Shown here: one piece after another, positions 1 through 6,829 of the stretch
Numbering within the stretch: the stretch's first letter is position 1
How the letters are laid out: each line of letters starts with the position of its first letter
Source of the DNA: an uncultured Fusobacterium sp.
GTDB lineage: Bacteria > Fusobacteriota > Fusobacteriia > Fusobacteriales > Fusobacteriaceae
Length of the DNA stretch: 24,539 nt
Direction of reading: 5' to 3'
Assembly: GCA_900542625.1 (NCBI GenBank)
Contig: UQOH01000028.1
Span: forward strand, 1 to 24,539
Program-made: the position numbers and the translations under genes
The notes under the pieces: model-generated
Database searches by the model: none
What the model was told of the DNA's origin: nothing
What the model saw: the letters and a program-made list of their open reading frames with translations, nothing else

Positions 1-1
1 G

Positions 2-64
2 ATTACACCGGAACATATTACCGGTAAAGAGGGACTTGAACTTTACAAGAAAAGAATCAAGTAA
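2..64 (+). CDS. C-terminal 20 codons of an unidentified gene (partial)
   Basis: An open frame runs from the window edge to a TAA at 62-64 and encodes 20 residues ending ELYKKRIK. The gene begins outside the window and too little is left to name a family. It is followed after 39 bases by the Fic gene on the same strand, so both may share a transcript; no terminator is visible between them. Confidence 0.45.
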   Translation: MTPEHITGKEGLELYKKRIK

Positions 65-103
65 TTTTATAATATAAACATAAAAAAGGGGGTATTTACA
101 TAA

Positions 104-1330
104 ATGAAGGAATACAATAGTTTAATAAAACTTTATTATAAGCACTATGATACAGAAGAAGAATATAAAGCAAGAATTGAAAATCCTTGTACTTATATAA
201 CAGATTTAGAAATATCTCCTATATTAAGAGATGAAAGAGTAAAGGACATAAAATATCCTCTTTTTTATCTTCCATTAACTGAGTTAAGTTTATTAGAACA
301 GAGTATATATTTTAATAGTAAAGATATTCTTGCGCTCGAAACTAAATTACCCGCATTGGCTAATTTTTCATGTATCAGAGATATAATGACAAATGAAATT
401 ATTAGAAGTAACGGGATAGAGGGAGTACATTCTACTAAAAAAGATATTTATGAAAGTATGAACCTTGAAAAAAGTACTCGTTATTCGGGTATAGTTAATA
501 AATACATTCAGATTATAGATAATAAGATAGAGAATATAAGTACTCCCGAAGAAATAAGAAATATGTATGATGAAATTTTTAAGGAAGACATCTTGAAAAA
601 TCCTGAAAATCAGTTAGATGGTATTCTTTTTAGAAAAGAAGGTATACATGTTTCTGATAGTAAGAACAGTACTATTCATACAGGAGATTTATCTGAAGAT
701 ATGATAATAGCACATATCAGCGATTTAATTAATTTTATGAATAAACAAGATGTTCCTAGTTTAATAAAAGGTGCTATTGTACATTACTATTTTGAATATA
801 TCCATCCATTTTATGATGGGAACGGTAGATTTGGAAGATATTTATTTTCTATGTATTTATCTCGAAAAATAGATATTTATACCGGTTTATCTCTTTCGTA
901 TGCTATATTTGAAAATAAAAAAAGATATTCTGATTTATTTTTAGAAACTTCTAATATAAAAAATTATGGAGAAGTTACATTTTTTATAAAAGGTATGTTA
1001 GAGTTTATTATAAAAGGGCAAGAAAGTATTATTGAAATGCTGAACGATAAAATATTAAAATTGGATTATGCAGAGACTTATATTGAAAAGTTGGAAGATA
1101 TTGAGCCAAAGAAAAAAAATATTTTATACATATATATTCAAAATTATATTTTTGCTAAAGATAACCCACTGACTGACAATGAATTGTTATCACATATTTC
1201 AAATATAAATAGTGTAATAACATTAAAACGGCATTTAAAAGAATTAACAGAATTAGGATATATTACACAAATATCTAAAAAACCAGTGATAAGAACAATA
1301 TCAGATAAAGTTAAAGAAATCTTATATTAA
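104..1330 (+). CDS. Fic family protein (class II, with C-terminal winged-helix-like domain)
   Basis: This 408-residue protein carries the complete Fic active-site motif HPFYDGNGRFGR at residues 234-245, with catalytic His234. Fic enzymes usually transfer AMP from ATP to a protein side chain. An inhibitory-helix motif of the S/T-x-x-x-E-G type (SNGIEG, residues 102-107, Glu106) lies N-terminal to the Fic core, which defines class II and means intramolecular auto-inhibition. The last 60-70 residues (TDNELLSHISNINSVITLKRHLKELTELGYI) look like a winged helix, as in Fic proteins that act as regulators or self-modifying proteins. The ATG at 104 is preceded by a G-rich ribosome site at 87-92. No antitoxin gene is needed because the inhibitory helix is internal. 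The target cannot be predicted. The setting next to ASCH and GNAT-like genes suggests an accessory region. Confidence 0.93.
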   Translation: MKEYNSLIKLYYKHYDTEEEYKARIENPCTYITDLEISPILRDERVKDIKYPLFYLPLTELSLLEQSIYFNSKDILALETKLPALANFSCIRDIMTNEIIRSNGIEGVHSTKKDIYESMNLEKSTRYSGIVNKYIQIIDNKIENISTPEEIRNMYDEIFKEDILKNPENQLDGILFRKEGIHVSDSKNSTIHTGDLSEDMIIAHISDLINFMNKQDVPSLIKGAIVHYYFEYIHPFYDGNGRFGRYLFSMYLSRKIDIYTGLSLSYAIFENKKRYSDLFLETSNIKNYGEVTFFIKGMLEFIIKGQESIIEMLNDKILKLDYAETYIEKLEDIEPKKKNILYIYIQNYIFAKDNPLTDNELLSHISNINSVITLKRHLKELTELGYITQISKKPVIRTISDKVKEILY

Positions 1331-1336
1331 TTAAGT

Positions 1337-1367
1337 AAATCCCTAGTTTTATACTGGGGATTTTTTT
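1337..1367 (+). terminator. Intrinsic terminator of the Fic gene
   Basis: AAATCCC (1337-1343) pairs with GGGATTT (1357-1363), followed by a run of T to 1367. It lies directly behind the Fic stop codon. Confidence 0.8.
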
Positions 1368-1370
1368 AAT

Positions 1371-1608
1371 GGTTAAAATGATTAGGTATTGAGCAGGTCA
1401 AAAATAAAAAAATATTAGTTATTCACGACGGAAGAGGGGCGGAAAAGGGTAAAAGTACGGCGAAAAAATGCGTATTTTACACGTAATTTACATGTTTCTA
1501 TTATAAATCATGCTTTTAATTACCTTTAAATATAAGCGTGAAAAATAGAACTTATAAAATATTTTGAGTAAGGGAGCAGTCAAAAACAGTTTTTTTAATT
1601 CTTTGAAT
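1371..1608. other. Gene-free stretch between the Fic and ASCH genes
   Basis: No credible gene, RNA or promoter was found. A GC-richer patch around 1424-1470 differs from its surroundings, and one frame stays open for about 35 codons there without a start or a recognisable product, so it may be the remains of lost DNA. A near-identical motif occurs twice: GAGCAGGTCAAAAA at 1391 and GAGCAGTCAAAAA at 1574. Confidence 0.4.
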
Positions 1609-1609
1609 A

Positions 1610-1636
1610 ATAAAAAAGCCAGAAATTAATCCTGCT
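1610..1636 (-). terminator. Probable terminator of the ASCH gene
   Basis: Read on the minus strand, AGCAG and CTGGCT form a short stem with one bulge, followed by six T residues (plus-strand A run 1612-1617). It lies 15 bases behind the ASCH stop codon. The stem is weak. Confidence 0.45.
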
Positions 1637-1650
1637 TAAAATATTATTCC

Positions 1651-2022
1651 TTAATTAATATAGATAAAAGACTGAGGTGCTGTTTTTACAGAAAAATCTT
1701 TCAAATTTTTCATAACTTTATATTTTGTTAATGTTCCTATTTTAATTGCATATCCCTCTTTTTTATTTTCAAAATATTTATAAAATTTTTCTTCTGATAT
1801 TCCTGTACTTTCTGGAGCTAGTTGCCACAACTTTTCAGGTAAATCTTGTATGATTTCTTCAATAGTAAATTCTCCAACGATTTTTTTTACGGGAGAAGTG
1901 CTATAAACAATTATTGATTTTATATCTTGTCTTTTGAAAATATTTCTACGAAATTCATATTTCTTTTCGCCAGAAAATATTTTTTCTACATATTCGGGAT
2001 TTATAGATAATAAGACTTTCAT
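1651..2022 (-). CDS. ASCH domain protein, stand-alone (123 aa)
   Basis: The N-terminus reads LLSINPEYVEKIFSGEKKYEFRR, the typical opening of small ASCH-domain proteins, in which a G-x-K-x-x-E/F-R motif lines a cleft thought to bind RNA or modified nucleotides. The protein is just the domain, which is the usual length for stand-alone members. The ATG at 2022 follows a GGGGGAGG ribosome site. It has its own promoter in the 76-base gap, so its expression need not depend on the broken GNAT/ASCH gene upstream. Stand-alone ASCH genes beside a GNAT-ASCH fusion suggest a shared job, but substrate and role are unknown. Confidence 0.85.
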   Translation of the reverse strand: MKVLLSINPEYVEKIFSGEKKYEFRRNIFKRQDIKSIIVYSTSPVKKIVGEFTIEEIIQDLPEKLWQLAPESTGISEEKFYKYFENKKEGYAIKIGTLTKYKVMKNLKDFSVKTAPQSFIYIN

Positions 2023-2062
2023 TTCCTCCCCCTCTGTTATCTATTTTTATTTATACATTATC

Positions 2063-2091
2063 ATTATATAAAAATAATATATAAATTTCAA
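2063..2091 (-). promoter_or_regulatory. Promoter of the ASCH gene
   Basis: On the minus strand TTGAAA (2091-2086) and TATAAT (2068-2063) are separated by exactly 17 bases, 41 bases before the ASCH start codon. Confidence 0.7.
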
Positions 2092-2098
2092 CTTTTTA

Positions 2099-3139
2099 TT
2101 ATTTTATAATCAAATTGCTTACTCCACCTTTATCTAAAATTTGACATATTTGTGTATCTATTAAAGGATAGACAACTATTCTTTGTGATCTAGGAACTCC
2201 TATTTCTTCTAATAGTTCTTTTCTAATAATTCTTTTATTTAATGCCGAATTGTACAATAAAGTAATTATATATGGATATTTTTTTGTATCCCAAAAATAT
2301 TTTAATTCTTCTGATTTAAATATCGTCCTGTCTGAACAATACTTAAAAAATTCTTCTTTATTCTGAAATCCGTTTATATCTTTCACATCACACAGAGTAC
2401 ATATTGAAGTAACTACTGCACTATATTCTGCTTTTTTTCCAGTTTCAGCTGTTCTGTAAATAGCAATAATATCTCCTTTTTTATAATCAGTTATATTATA
2501 ACCTCCTGACAAATATACTTTCTCTATGCAATTTGTATGAGATAAATCTTTTATTATGTGATTTTTCTCTGTTCTCAATTTAGAATCTGGAAATAATTCT
2601 GTGTGATATTTAGGATAAATTGAAAGTAAAAATTTTTTTGTTTCATTTAATTTTATAATTGGATAATCTTTTTTTATATCTCCTGTAATTTTATTAAAGT
2701 CCTTTATATATACTTGTTCACCTTTTTTAGTTCCATAATAATTAAAACCATATGTTGATAATAAAGAAATCAATGTATCCTGTTTTTTGTAGATAGTTAC
2801 ATAAGATTTTGTTATATTTTCTTCTACCATTTTATCAAAAATAAGTTTGATAAATCTTTCCCCCAATTTACTTCCATGAGCATTTATTTTAAATGTTCCT
2901 ACTTTTAAAATTTTTTCTCAATTTAATTTTAGCGGTGGGTTAATATCAAGGTCATCTTCTATTTCTATTTTCATATATAAAAAAGCCTGAACAGAATTAT
3001 TTATTTCAAGGATATAGATATTGTCTTCTGCTTTTTTTCTAAACCAATTTTCAAATCCTGGATAATCAGCTTTTAAAGAATCAAAAAAACAGTCATCTAA
3101 ATTGACATTTTTAAATTTTACAATTTTTATATCTCTCAT
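2099..3139 (-). pseudogene. GNAT acetyltransferase-ASCH/PUA-like fusion, interrupted by one in-frame TGA
   Basis: Two open segments lie in the same minus-strand frame: residues 1-73 from ATG 3139, ending at TGA 2920-2918, and a continuation to 2099. Across the TGA the reading continues as EKILKVGTFKINAHGSKLGERF, the acetyl-CoA-binding part of a GNAT fold, so the stop sits inside the domain. Without it the product would be 346 codons long: GNAT at about 1-150 and a PUA/ASCH-like domain at about 165-340 (KYHTELFPDS, GDIIAIYRT, EYSAVVTS, CSDRTIF). No other lesion is visible, so the stop is recent, is read through, or is a sequence error. A TTG at 2866 could begin a truncated 255-residue product but has no convincing ribosome site. 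A ribosome site (GGAGG-like) precedes ATG 3139. The downstream neighbour is an ASCH protein. Confidence 0.75.
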
Positions 3140-3183
3140 AAATTATCCTCCGTTTTTTTAAAATTATATCCAAAAATAAACTT

Positions 3184-3378
3184 TTAAAAACATATCTTAC
3201 ACGGTTGTCTATTTCCAACCTTAGAAATATCTATCTCAATAATATTTTTACTTTTGGCTAATGTTCTGCAGTTTATATTTGAGTGATATTTTTTCCCTTT
3301 GGGAGTTATATATACTATTTGTCCAGCAATACATAAAGATGTAAAAATTATAAAAAATATTAAAACCATTTTTTTCAT
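3184..3378 (-). CDS. Small exported protein with Ada-like Cys/His metal-binding motif (64 aa)
   Basis: A hydrophobic signal segment (residues 3-19) is followed by VYITPKGKKYHSNINCRTLAKSK and ends PCKIC. This H-x4-C ... C-x2-C pattern is the small zinc-ribbon-like module found at the end of many secreted nucleases and as stand-alone peptides. The GAGGTG ribosome site lies just before ATG 3378. The protein is probably outside the cytoplasm. It follows a small membrane protein by 19 bases and probably shares its transcript. No enzymatic domain is present, so the function is unknown. Confidence 0.7.
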   Translation of the reverse strand: MKKMVLIFFIIFTSLCIAGQIVYITPKGKKYHSNINCRTLAKSKNIIEIDISKVGNRQPCKICF

Positions 3379-3397
3379 TTTTCACCTCACAAAATAT

Positions 3398-3613
3398 TTA
3401 TATATCTGCTCTTATACAATGTACCATGAAAGTAATTATTAATATTAAAAAACCACTGTATAGAACCAATAAAAATAAATTCCATATTATTTCAGTTATG
3501 AATCCCAGAAGTGTGAAAATTGTTTCAAGAGTATCACCCCAAAAAATAAATGAAACAATGACAATTATTACAAAAGCAAAAAATATTAATAATGCTATAT
3601 GAAAATCAGACAT
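3398..3613 (-). CDS. Small hydrophobic membrane protein (71 aa)
   Basis: Almost the whole protein is hydrophobic, with two or three membrane segments at about residues 5-25, 31-50 and 50-67. A GAGGTGG ribosome site precedes ATG 3613. It is the first gene of the minus-strand run 3613 to 1651. I do not recognise a family. Confidence 0.65.
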   Translation of the reverse strand: MSDFHIALLIFFAFVIIVIVSFIFWGDTLETIFTLLGFITEIIWNLFLLVLYSGFLILIITFMVHCIRADI

Positions 3614-3749
3614 AAAACCACCTCATAAAAAGCCTTTAAGTCAATTTTCTTTCCCTCTGCGGTTATCTTTAAAGAATGAATGAGAACATAGAAAAAGAAG
3701 CAATTTTATTATAATATTTATCTCTCTTTCAGTCAAGGCAGGAGGAAAA

Positions 3750-3890
3750 AATGAAATGAAAGTGAAACTTTAAAAGAAATTAAATTCCCTTACAGCAATA
3801 GAAGATAAAACAGCTAAAAATATTAAAATTTACCAAGAATATAGAGAAAATAATCCTGAGATATATAAAATACTATATATCTTAATAATA
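3750..3890 (+). pseudogene. Possible frameshifted remnant of a small gene
   Basis: An AGGAGG ribosome site stands before ATG 3750, but that frame stops at the third codon. A shifted frame reads NESETLKEIK, and another then reads SLTAIEDKTAKNIKIYQEY and stays open toward mgsA. The charged, protein-like content spread over frames suggests a short gene broken by small indels. The rest of 3614-3890 shows nothing else. The call is tentative; no family is recognised. Confidence 0.25.
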
Positions 3891-3893
3891 TTG

Positions 3894-3902
3894 TGTTATA
3901 AT
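3894..3902 (+). promoter_or_regulatory. Extended -10 promoter for mgsA
   Basis: TGTTATAAT gives an extended -10 (TGn-TATAAT), 64 bases before the chosen mgsA start. No good -35 is visible, which is usual for extended -10 promoters. Confidence 0.5.
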
Positions 3903-3965
3903 ATGACAAATAATAAAACATCATATAATTTTAAATTACATATAAAAATCTTCATGGAGGAATTT

Positions 3966-4352
3966 ATGAAAAAAAGAATTGCTTTAATAGCTCACGACAA
4001 GAAAAAAGATGAACTGGTAACATTTGTAAAAAAGCATGTAAAATTTTTTGAAAATTATGATTTAGTGGCAACAGGAACTACTGGAGGAAGAATAATAGAG
4101 GCAACAGGGCTTAATATTCATAGATATCTTTCCGGTCCTCTTGGAGGAGATCAGCAGATTGGTGCTGATGTGGCAAATGGGCTTATAGATGCTGTTTTCT
4201 TTTTCCAAGATCCTTTAACAAGTCAGCCTCATGAGCCTGATATCAGAGCTCTTGGAAGACTTTGTGATGTTCATAATGTTCCAATGGCTACTAATGAAAG
4301 AGCTGCACAACTTCTTATTACAGGTTTAAAATCTGAAAACGGAGTATTATAA
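3966..4352 (+). CDS. mgsA: Methylglyoxal synthase
   Basis: The enzyme converts dihydroxyacetone phosphate to methylglyoxal and phosphate in the cytosol, a bypass of lower glycolysis that relieves sugar-phosphate stress. From the start used here it is 128 residues. The active-site blocks are intact: HDK at 10-12, the phosphate-binding TGTTG at 36-40, catalytic Asp62 in GPLGGDQQIG, and DPLTSQPHEPD at 82-92 (Asp82, His89, Asp92). ATG 3966 is chosen because a GGAGG lies 6 bases before it; the upstream in-frame ATG codons add a poorly conserved tail lying over the promoter. It stands alone between its own -10 and a terminator. Confidence 0.95.
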   Translation: MKKRIALIAHDKKKDELVTFVKKHVKFFENYDLVATGTTGGRIIEATGLNIHRYLSGPLGGDQQIGADVANGLIDAVFFFQDPLTSQPHEPDIRALGRLCDVHNVPMATNERAAQLLITGLKSENGVL

Positions 4353-4380
4353 AAAATTTTTCATATTATCTTTAATAAAA

Positions 4381-4411
4381 AAATCCCTTTGTTATAAACA
4401 GAGGGATTTTT
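4381..4411. terminator. Bidirectional terminator between mgsA and tonB
   Basis: AAATCCCTTTG (4381-4391) pairs with CAGAGGGATTT (4399-4409) with one G-T pair. A and T runs flank both sides, so it can end both convergent transcripts. Confidence 0.8.
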
Positions 4412-4423
4412 GATCTAAAGTTT

Positions 4424-5143
4424 TTATGACTTCGGAGTAAATACAAATTCTTTGTTAAAATATACTTTTATTTTTCTATTGTTATATACAATAGGTTTGA
4501 ATTTCCATTTTTTTACTGCTGAAATAACCTCTTTATCAAAACCAAATTTTTCATGTGATTTTAATATTTTAATATCTTCAACATTCCCATTTAAATCAAC
4601 AAGAAATCTTACTTCAACAACAACAGTTTTATTGTATCTTATAACTTCTGCCTGTCTGGGATAGTCCGGATCTATTTGAGAGATAATTTCAAAGCTGATT
4701 CCTTTTGAAGAAACAGCAGTGTATGTTCCATCAGAATTTGCTGTAAAGTTTCCATTTTTTATAAAAATATCATCTGGATTTATTTTTTCAGTAGTTTCTT
4801 TTTTAGTTTTTTTTGCTTGTTTAGGATTTTCAGATTTCTTTTCCTCTTTTTTAACTTCCTCTTTTTTCTTATCTTTGCTCATTTTACTTTTTATTTCAGG
4901 TTCATCTTTTTTTTCTATTTTCGGCACATTTTCTTCTTTTTTTATTTCAGGTTCAGGTTGTTTTTCTTCTCCGCCTTTTATTTGGTTTATACCGTCTAAT
5001 CTCTGTTCAGCACTTATAACATTATACGAAATAGGGATATTTGTACGAACGGAGATATTTGGGTCTCCTAATGTCTGGTATCTGTTATAATTCAAAAATA
5101 AAAGGGAATGAAGAACCAGAGCAATTACAAAAAATTTTTTCAT
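4424..5143 (-). CDS. tonB: TonB family energy transducer
   Basis: TonB links the proton-driven ExbB-ExbD motor in the inner membrane to outer-membrane receptors. The 239-residue protein has one N-terminal membrane anchor (about 4-20) and a long periplasmic linker (about 55-125) built of Lys/Glu repeats with few prolines. The C-terminal TonB domain is at about 155-239, with DPDYPRQA, VVEVRFLVDLNGNVEDIKIL and AVKKWKFKP, the usual YP and W-x-F/Y-x-P landmarks. It is the last gene of ybaN-exbB-exbD-tonB, 13 bases after exbD. AGGAG precedes ATG 5143. Confidence 0.93.
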   Translation of the reverse strand: MKKFFVIALVLHSLLFLNYNRYQTLGDPNISVRTNIPISYNVISAEQRLDGINQIKGGEEKQPEPEIKKEENVPKIEKKDEPEIKSKMSKDKKKEEVKKEEKKSENPKQAKKTKKETTEKINPDDIFIKNGNFTANSDGTYTAVSSKGISFEIISQIDPDYPRQAEVIRYNKTVVVEVRFLVDLNGNVEDIKILKSHEKFGFDKEVISAVKKWKFKPIVYNNRKIKVYFNKEFVFTPKS

Positions 5144-5156
5144 CTCTTTTCAGCTC

Positions 5157-5546
5157 CTATTCATAAAAATTTATTCCTAAATTTTCTATACCCTGCTGTT
5201 TTATTTTTGTAATAGTATCCATAACAGTCTGATATTTAAGATTTTTATCTCCTGTTACAGATACCTCTTTTACATCTGCCAGAATTTCTGAAAGATTATT
5301 AATATCTATTGGAGATGTTTTTCCGTTTTTTATTATAAAATAATTTTCATCTTTATCTATAACTATCTCAGCTTTTATTTTTTCCTCTGTCTTTTCAGCA
5401 GTGGAAGTGGGAACATCAATATTAATTTGACCGTATTTGTTGAAAGTGGTAGATACCATAAAAAATATCAGCAAAAGAAAAACCACATCTATAAGCGGTG
5501 TAAGGTCAAGTGCCATAATACTTCTTTGTTTTCTAAATCTGCTCAT
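5157..5546 (-). CDS. exbD: Biopolymer transport protein ExbD
   Basis: ExbD is the periplasm-facing stator of the TonB motor. The 129-residue protein has the family start, with basic residues then LTPLIDVVFLLLIFFMVSTT, where Asp20 is the membrane aspartate that carries protons. The rest is a periplasmic domain (about 45-129). An AGGAGA site precedes ATG 5546. It sits 10 bases after exbB and 13 before tonB, a tight operon. Confidence 0.94.
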   Translation of the reverse strand: MSRFRKQRSIMALDLTPLIDVVFLLLIFFMVSTTFNKYGQINIDVPTSTAEKTEEKIKAEIVIDKDENYFIIKNGKTSPIDINNLSEILADVKEVSVTGDKNLKYQTVMDTITKIKQQGIENLGINFYE

Positions 5547-5556
5547 TAATTTTCTC

Positions 5557-6168
5557 CTAACATTGTTTGAAGATATTGATAATATTTGTGATAATTTTAT
5601 CTATGTCCTCTTCAGATTCTTCTATTTTTTTATTTAAAAGATTGTAAACCACAATAGCAGGAATTGCTATTGAAAGTCCTGCTGCTGTTGTAAGCAGAGC
5701 TTTTGAAATACCGTCAGCAACAAGTGCAGGGTCTCCTGCTCCAAAAGTCGATAAATTTCTGAAAGCATCAATCATTCCTGTAACTGTACCAAGAAGGCCA
5801 AGCATAGGAGCAATATGCCCTATAATAGCAAGAAGATGCAGCCTTTTTTGAAGAGGAGCAATTTCCTCCATTCCTATCTCTTTTACCAAATAATCAAAAT
5901 AATGGAAATCACTGTTTCTGTTACATCTTGTAAGGAAACATCTTACAGTACAAGCAACTGCGTTTTTTTCATTGCTGCAAAGGCAGACAGCTTTGTCAAT
6001 GTCATTTTCAGATACTGCTGCCAGAACTTTTAATTTAAAATTTTTACTTAAAGATTTTTCTCTTCGTAAAAAATAAGTAATTCTTTCTAATATAATTGCT
6101 GTTGAAATAATGGAAAGCCCAAATAAAATCCACATTAAAGGCCCTCCGACTTTTAGGTAATACATCAT
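5557..6168 (-). CDS. exbB: MotA/TolQ/ExbB proton channel family protein
   Basis: ExbB forms the pentameric scaffold of the TonB motor. The product is 203 residues with membrane segments at about 9-27, 111-136 and 153-178. The conserved GHIAPMLGLLGTVTGMIDAF block and the ALLTTAAGLSIAIPAIVVYN block are both intact. ATG 6168 is preferred because AAGGGGG lies 10 bases upstream; a longer reading from 6225 would add 19 residues that run into ybaN. It is followed closely by exbD. Only the ExbB-type partner genes nearby distinguish it from TolQ. Confidence 0.93.
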   Translation of the reverse strand: MMYYLKVGGPLMWILFGLSIISTAIILERITYFLRREKSLSKNFKLKVLAAVSENDIDKAVCLCSNEKNAVACTVRCFLTRCNRNSDFHYFDYLVKEIGMEEIAPLQKRLHLLAIIGHIAPMLGLLGTVTGMIDAFRNLSTFGAGDPALVADGISKALLTTAAGLSIAIPAIVVYNLLNKKIEESEEDIDKIITNIINIFKQC

Positions 6169-6200
6169 GGTATAAAATCCCCCTTGTTTATAATTAAAAT

Positions 6201-6560
6201 TTATTTTAAAGTGCGAAGTCTGCATATGTGAAAACTTACACTAAAAAAGACTATTGCCAGAAATATTCTTAGATGAATACTATTAATATTCCAAAATGAA
6301 AAACCAATGCTTAAAGCTAATATTGAAATTGCATTTATTTTATTCTTTAAAGTTATTCCCTTTTTTTCCTGATAATCTCTGATATATTTTCCAAAAATTT
6401 TATTATTCATAATAAAATAGTGATATTTTTCAGAAGATTTCCCAAAAGCATAAGCACTGAGAAGAAGAAAAGGAGTTGTTGGAAGTAAAGGAACTGCAAT
6501 TCCTACTGCTCCTATTATCAGGGAAATACATCCTGTAAAAAATAATATTTTTTTTCTCAA
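6201..6560 (-). CDS. YbaN/DUF454 family inner-membrane protein
   Basis: The 119-residue protein opens with GxxxLxxGxxGIxxPLLPTTPFLLLSAY (about residues 9-37), the hallmark of the DUF454/YbaN family. It has a short soluble middle (KYIRDY) and two more membrane segments at about 75-112. The start is TTG 6560, supported by AAGGTG 7 bases upstream. Family function is unknown; homologues often sit beside iron or haem uptake genes. Here it leads the exbB-exbD-tonB run, 32 bases before exbB, so it is probably co-regulated with uptake. Confidence 0.85.
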   Translation of the reverse strand: MRKKILFFTGCISLIIGAVGIAVPLLPTTPFLLLSAYAFGKSSEKYHYFIMNNKIFGKYIRDYQEKKGITLKNKINAISILALSIGFSFWNINSIHLRIFLAIVFFSVSFHICRLRTLK

Positions 6561-6602
6561 TTCTCCGCACCTTGCCTTTCAGATTAAAATTATTTACGAT
6601 TA

Positions 6603-6631
6603 ATAATACTATTAAAAATTAAATATGTCAA
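6603..6631 (-). promoter_or_regulatory. Promoter of ybaN-exbB-exbD-tonB
   Basis: On the minus strand TTGACA (6631-6626) and TATTAT (6608-6603) are 17 bases apart. An imperfect dyad TTAATA-n4-TATTAA (6600-6615) covers the -10 and could be an operator. Confidence 0.75.
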
Positions 6632-6677
6632 TAACAAAAAATTTATTTTAAAAATAATTTGACACACAAAACAAATT

Positions 6678-6720
6678 ATGACAAACTGTTAATAGTTTTT
6701 ATAATCTTTACGAGATTATA
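6678..6720 (+). promoter_or_regulatory. Promoter and candidate operator of the TonB-dependent receptor
   Basis: ATGACA (6678-6683) and TATAAT (6700-6705) are 16 bases apart. The -10 is inside a perfect dyad with arms TATAATCT (6700-6707) and AGATTATA (6713-6720) around 5 bases, so a repressor there would block the polymerase. A second TTGACA at 6659-6664 has no matching -10. Confidence 0.6.
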
Positions 6721-6738
6721 TAAGAATCTAAAATTTTT

Positions 6739-6822
6739 AAGGAGGAAAGAAGATATGTAATTTTTTTAGAAAACTTAAATTTTTTAAACTAGGGGTAGAC
6801 TTAATAAATTTAAGAAAAGGGG
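6739..6822 (+). promoter_or_regulatory. Receptor mRNA leader: start-stop mini-ORF and hairpin before the ribosome site
   Basis: A perfect AAGGAGG (6739-6745) is followed 9 bases later by ATG immediately followed by TAA (6755-6760). Next, CTTAAATTT (6774-6782) can pair with AAATTTAAG (6806-6814), ending four bases before the true GGGG ribosome site (6819-6822). Both sites lie within the receptor leader and may affect its translation. Confidence 0.4.
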
Positions 6823-6829
6823 TATAGTT

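Noticed and set aside
1391..1586. GAGCAG(G)TCAAAAA pair as the ends of a mobile element
   Set aside because: The copies are short, direct and imperfect, and nothing like a transposase lies between them.
2918..2920. TGA as a selenocysteine codon
   Set aside because: Homologous context suggests a basic residue, not Cys or Sec, and no SECIS-like hairpin stands out after it.
4452..5090. Plus-strand open frames opposite tonB
   Set aside because: Phe/Ser-rich shadows of the Lys/Glu-rich TonB linker on the other strand.
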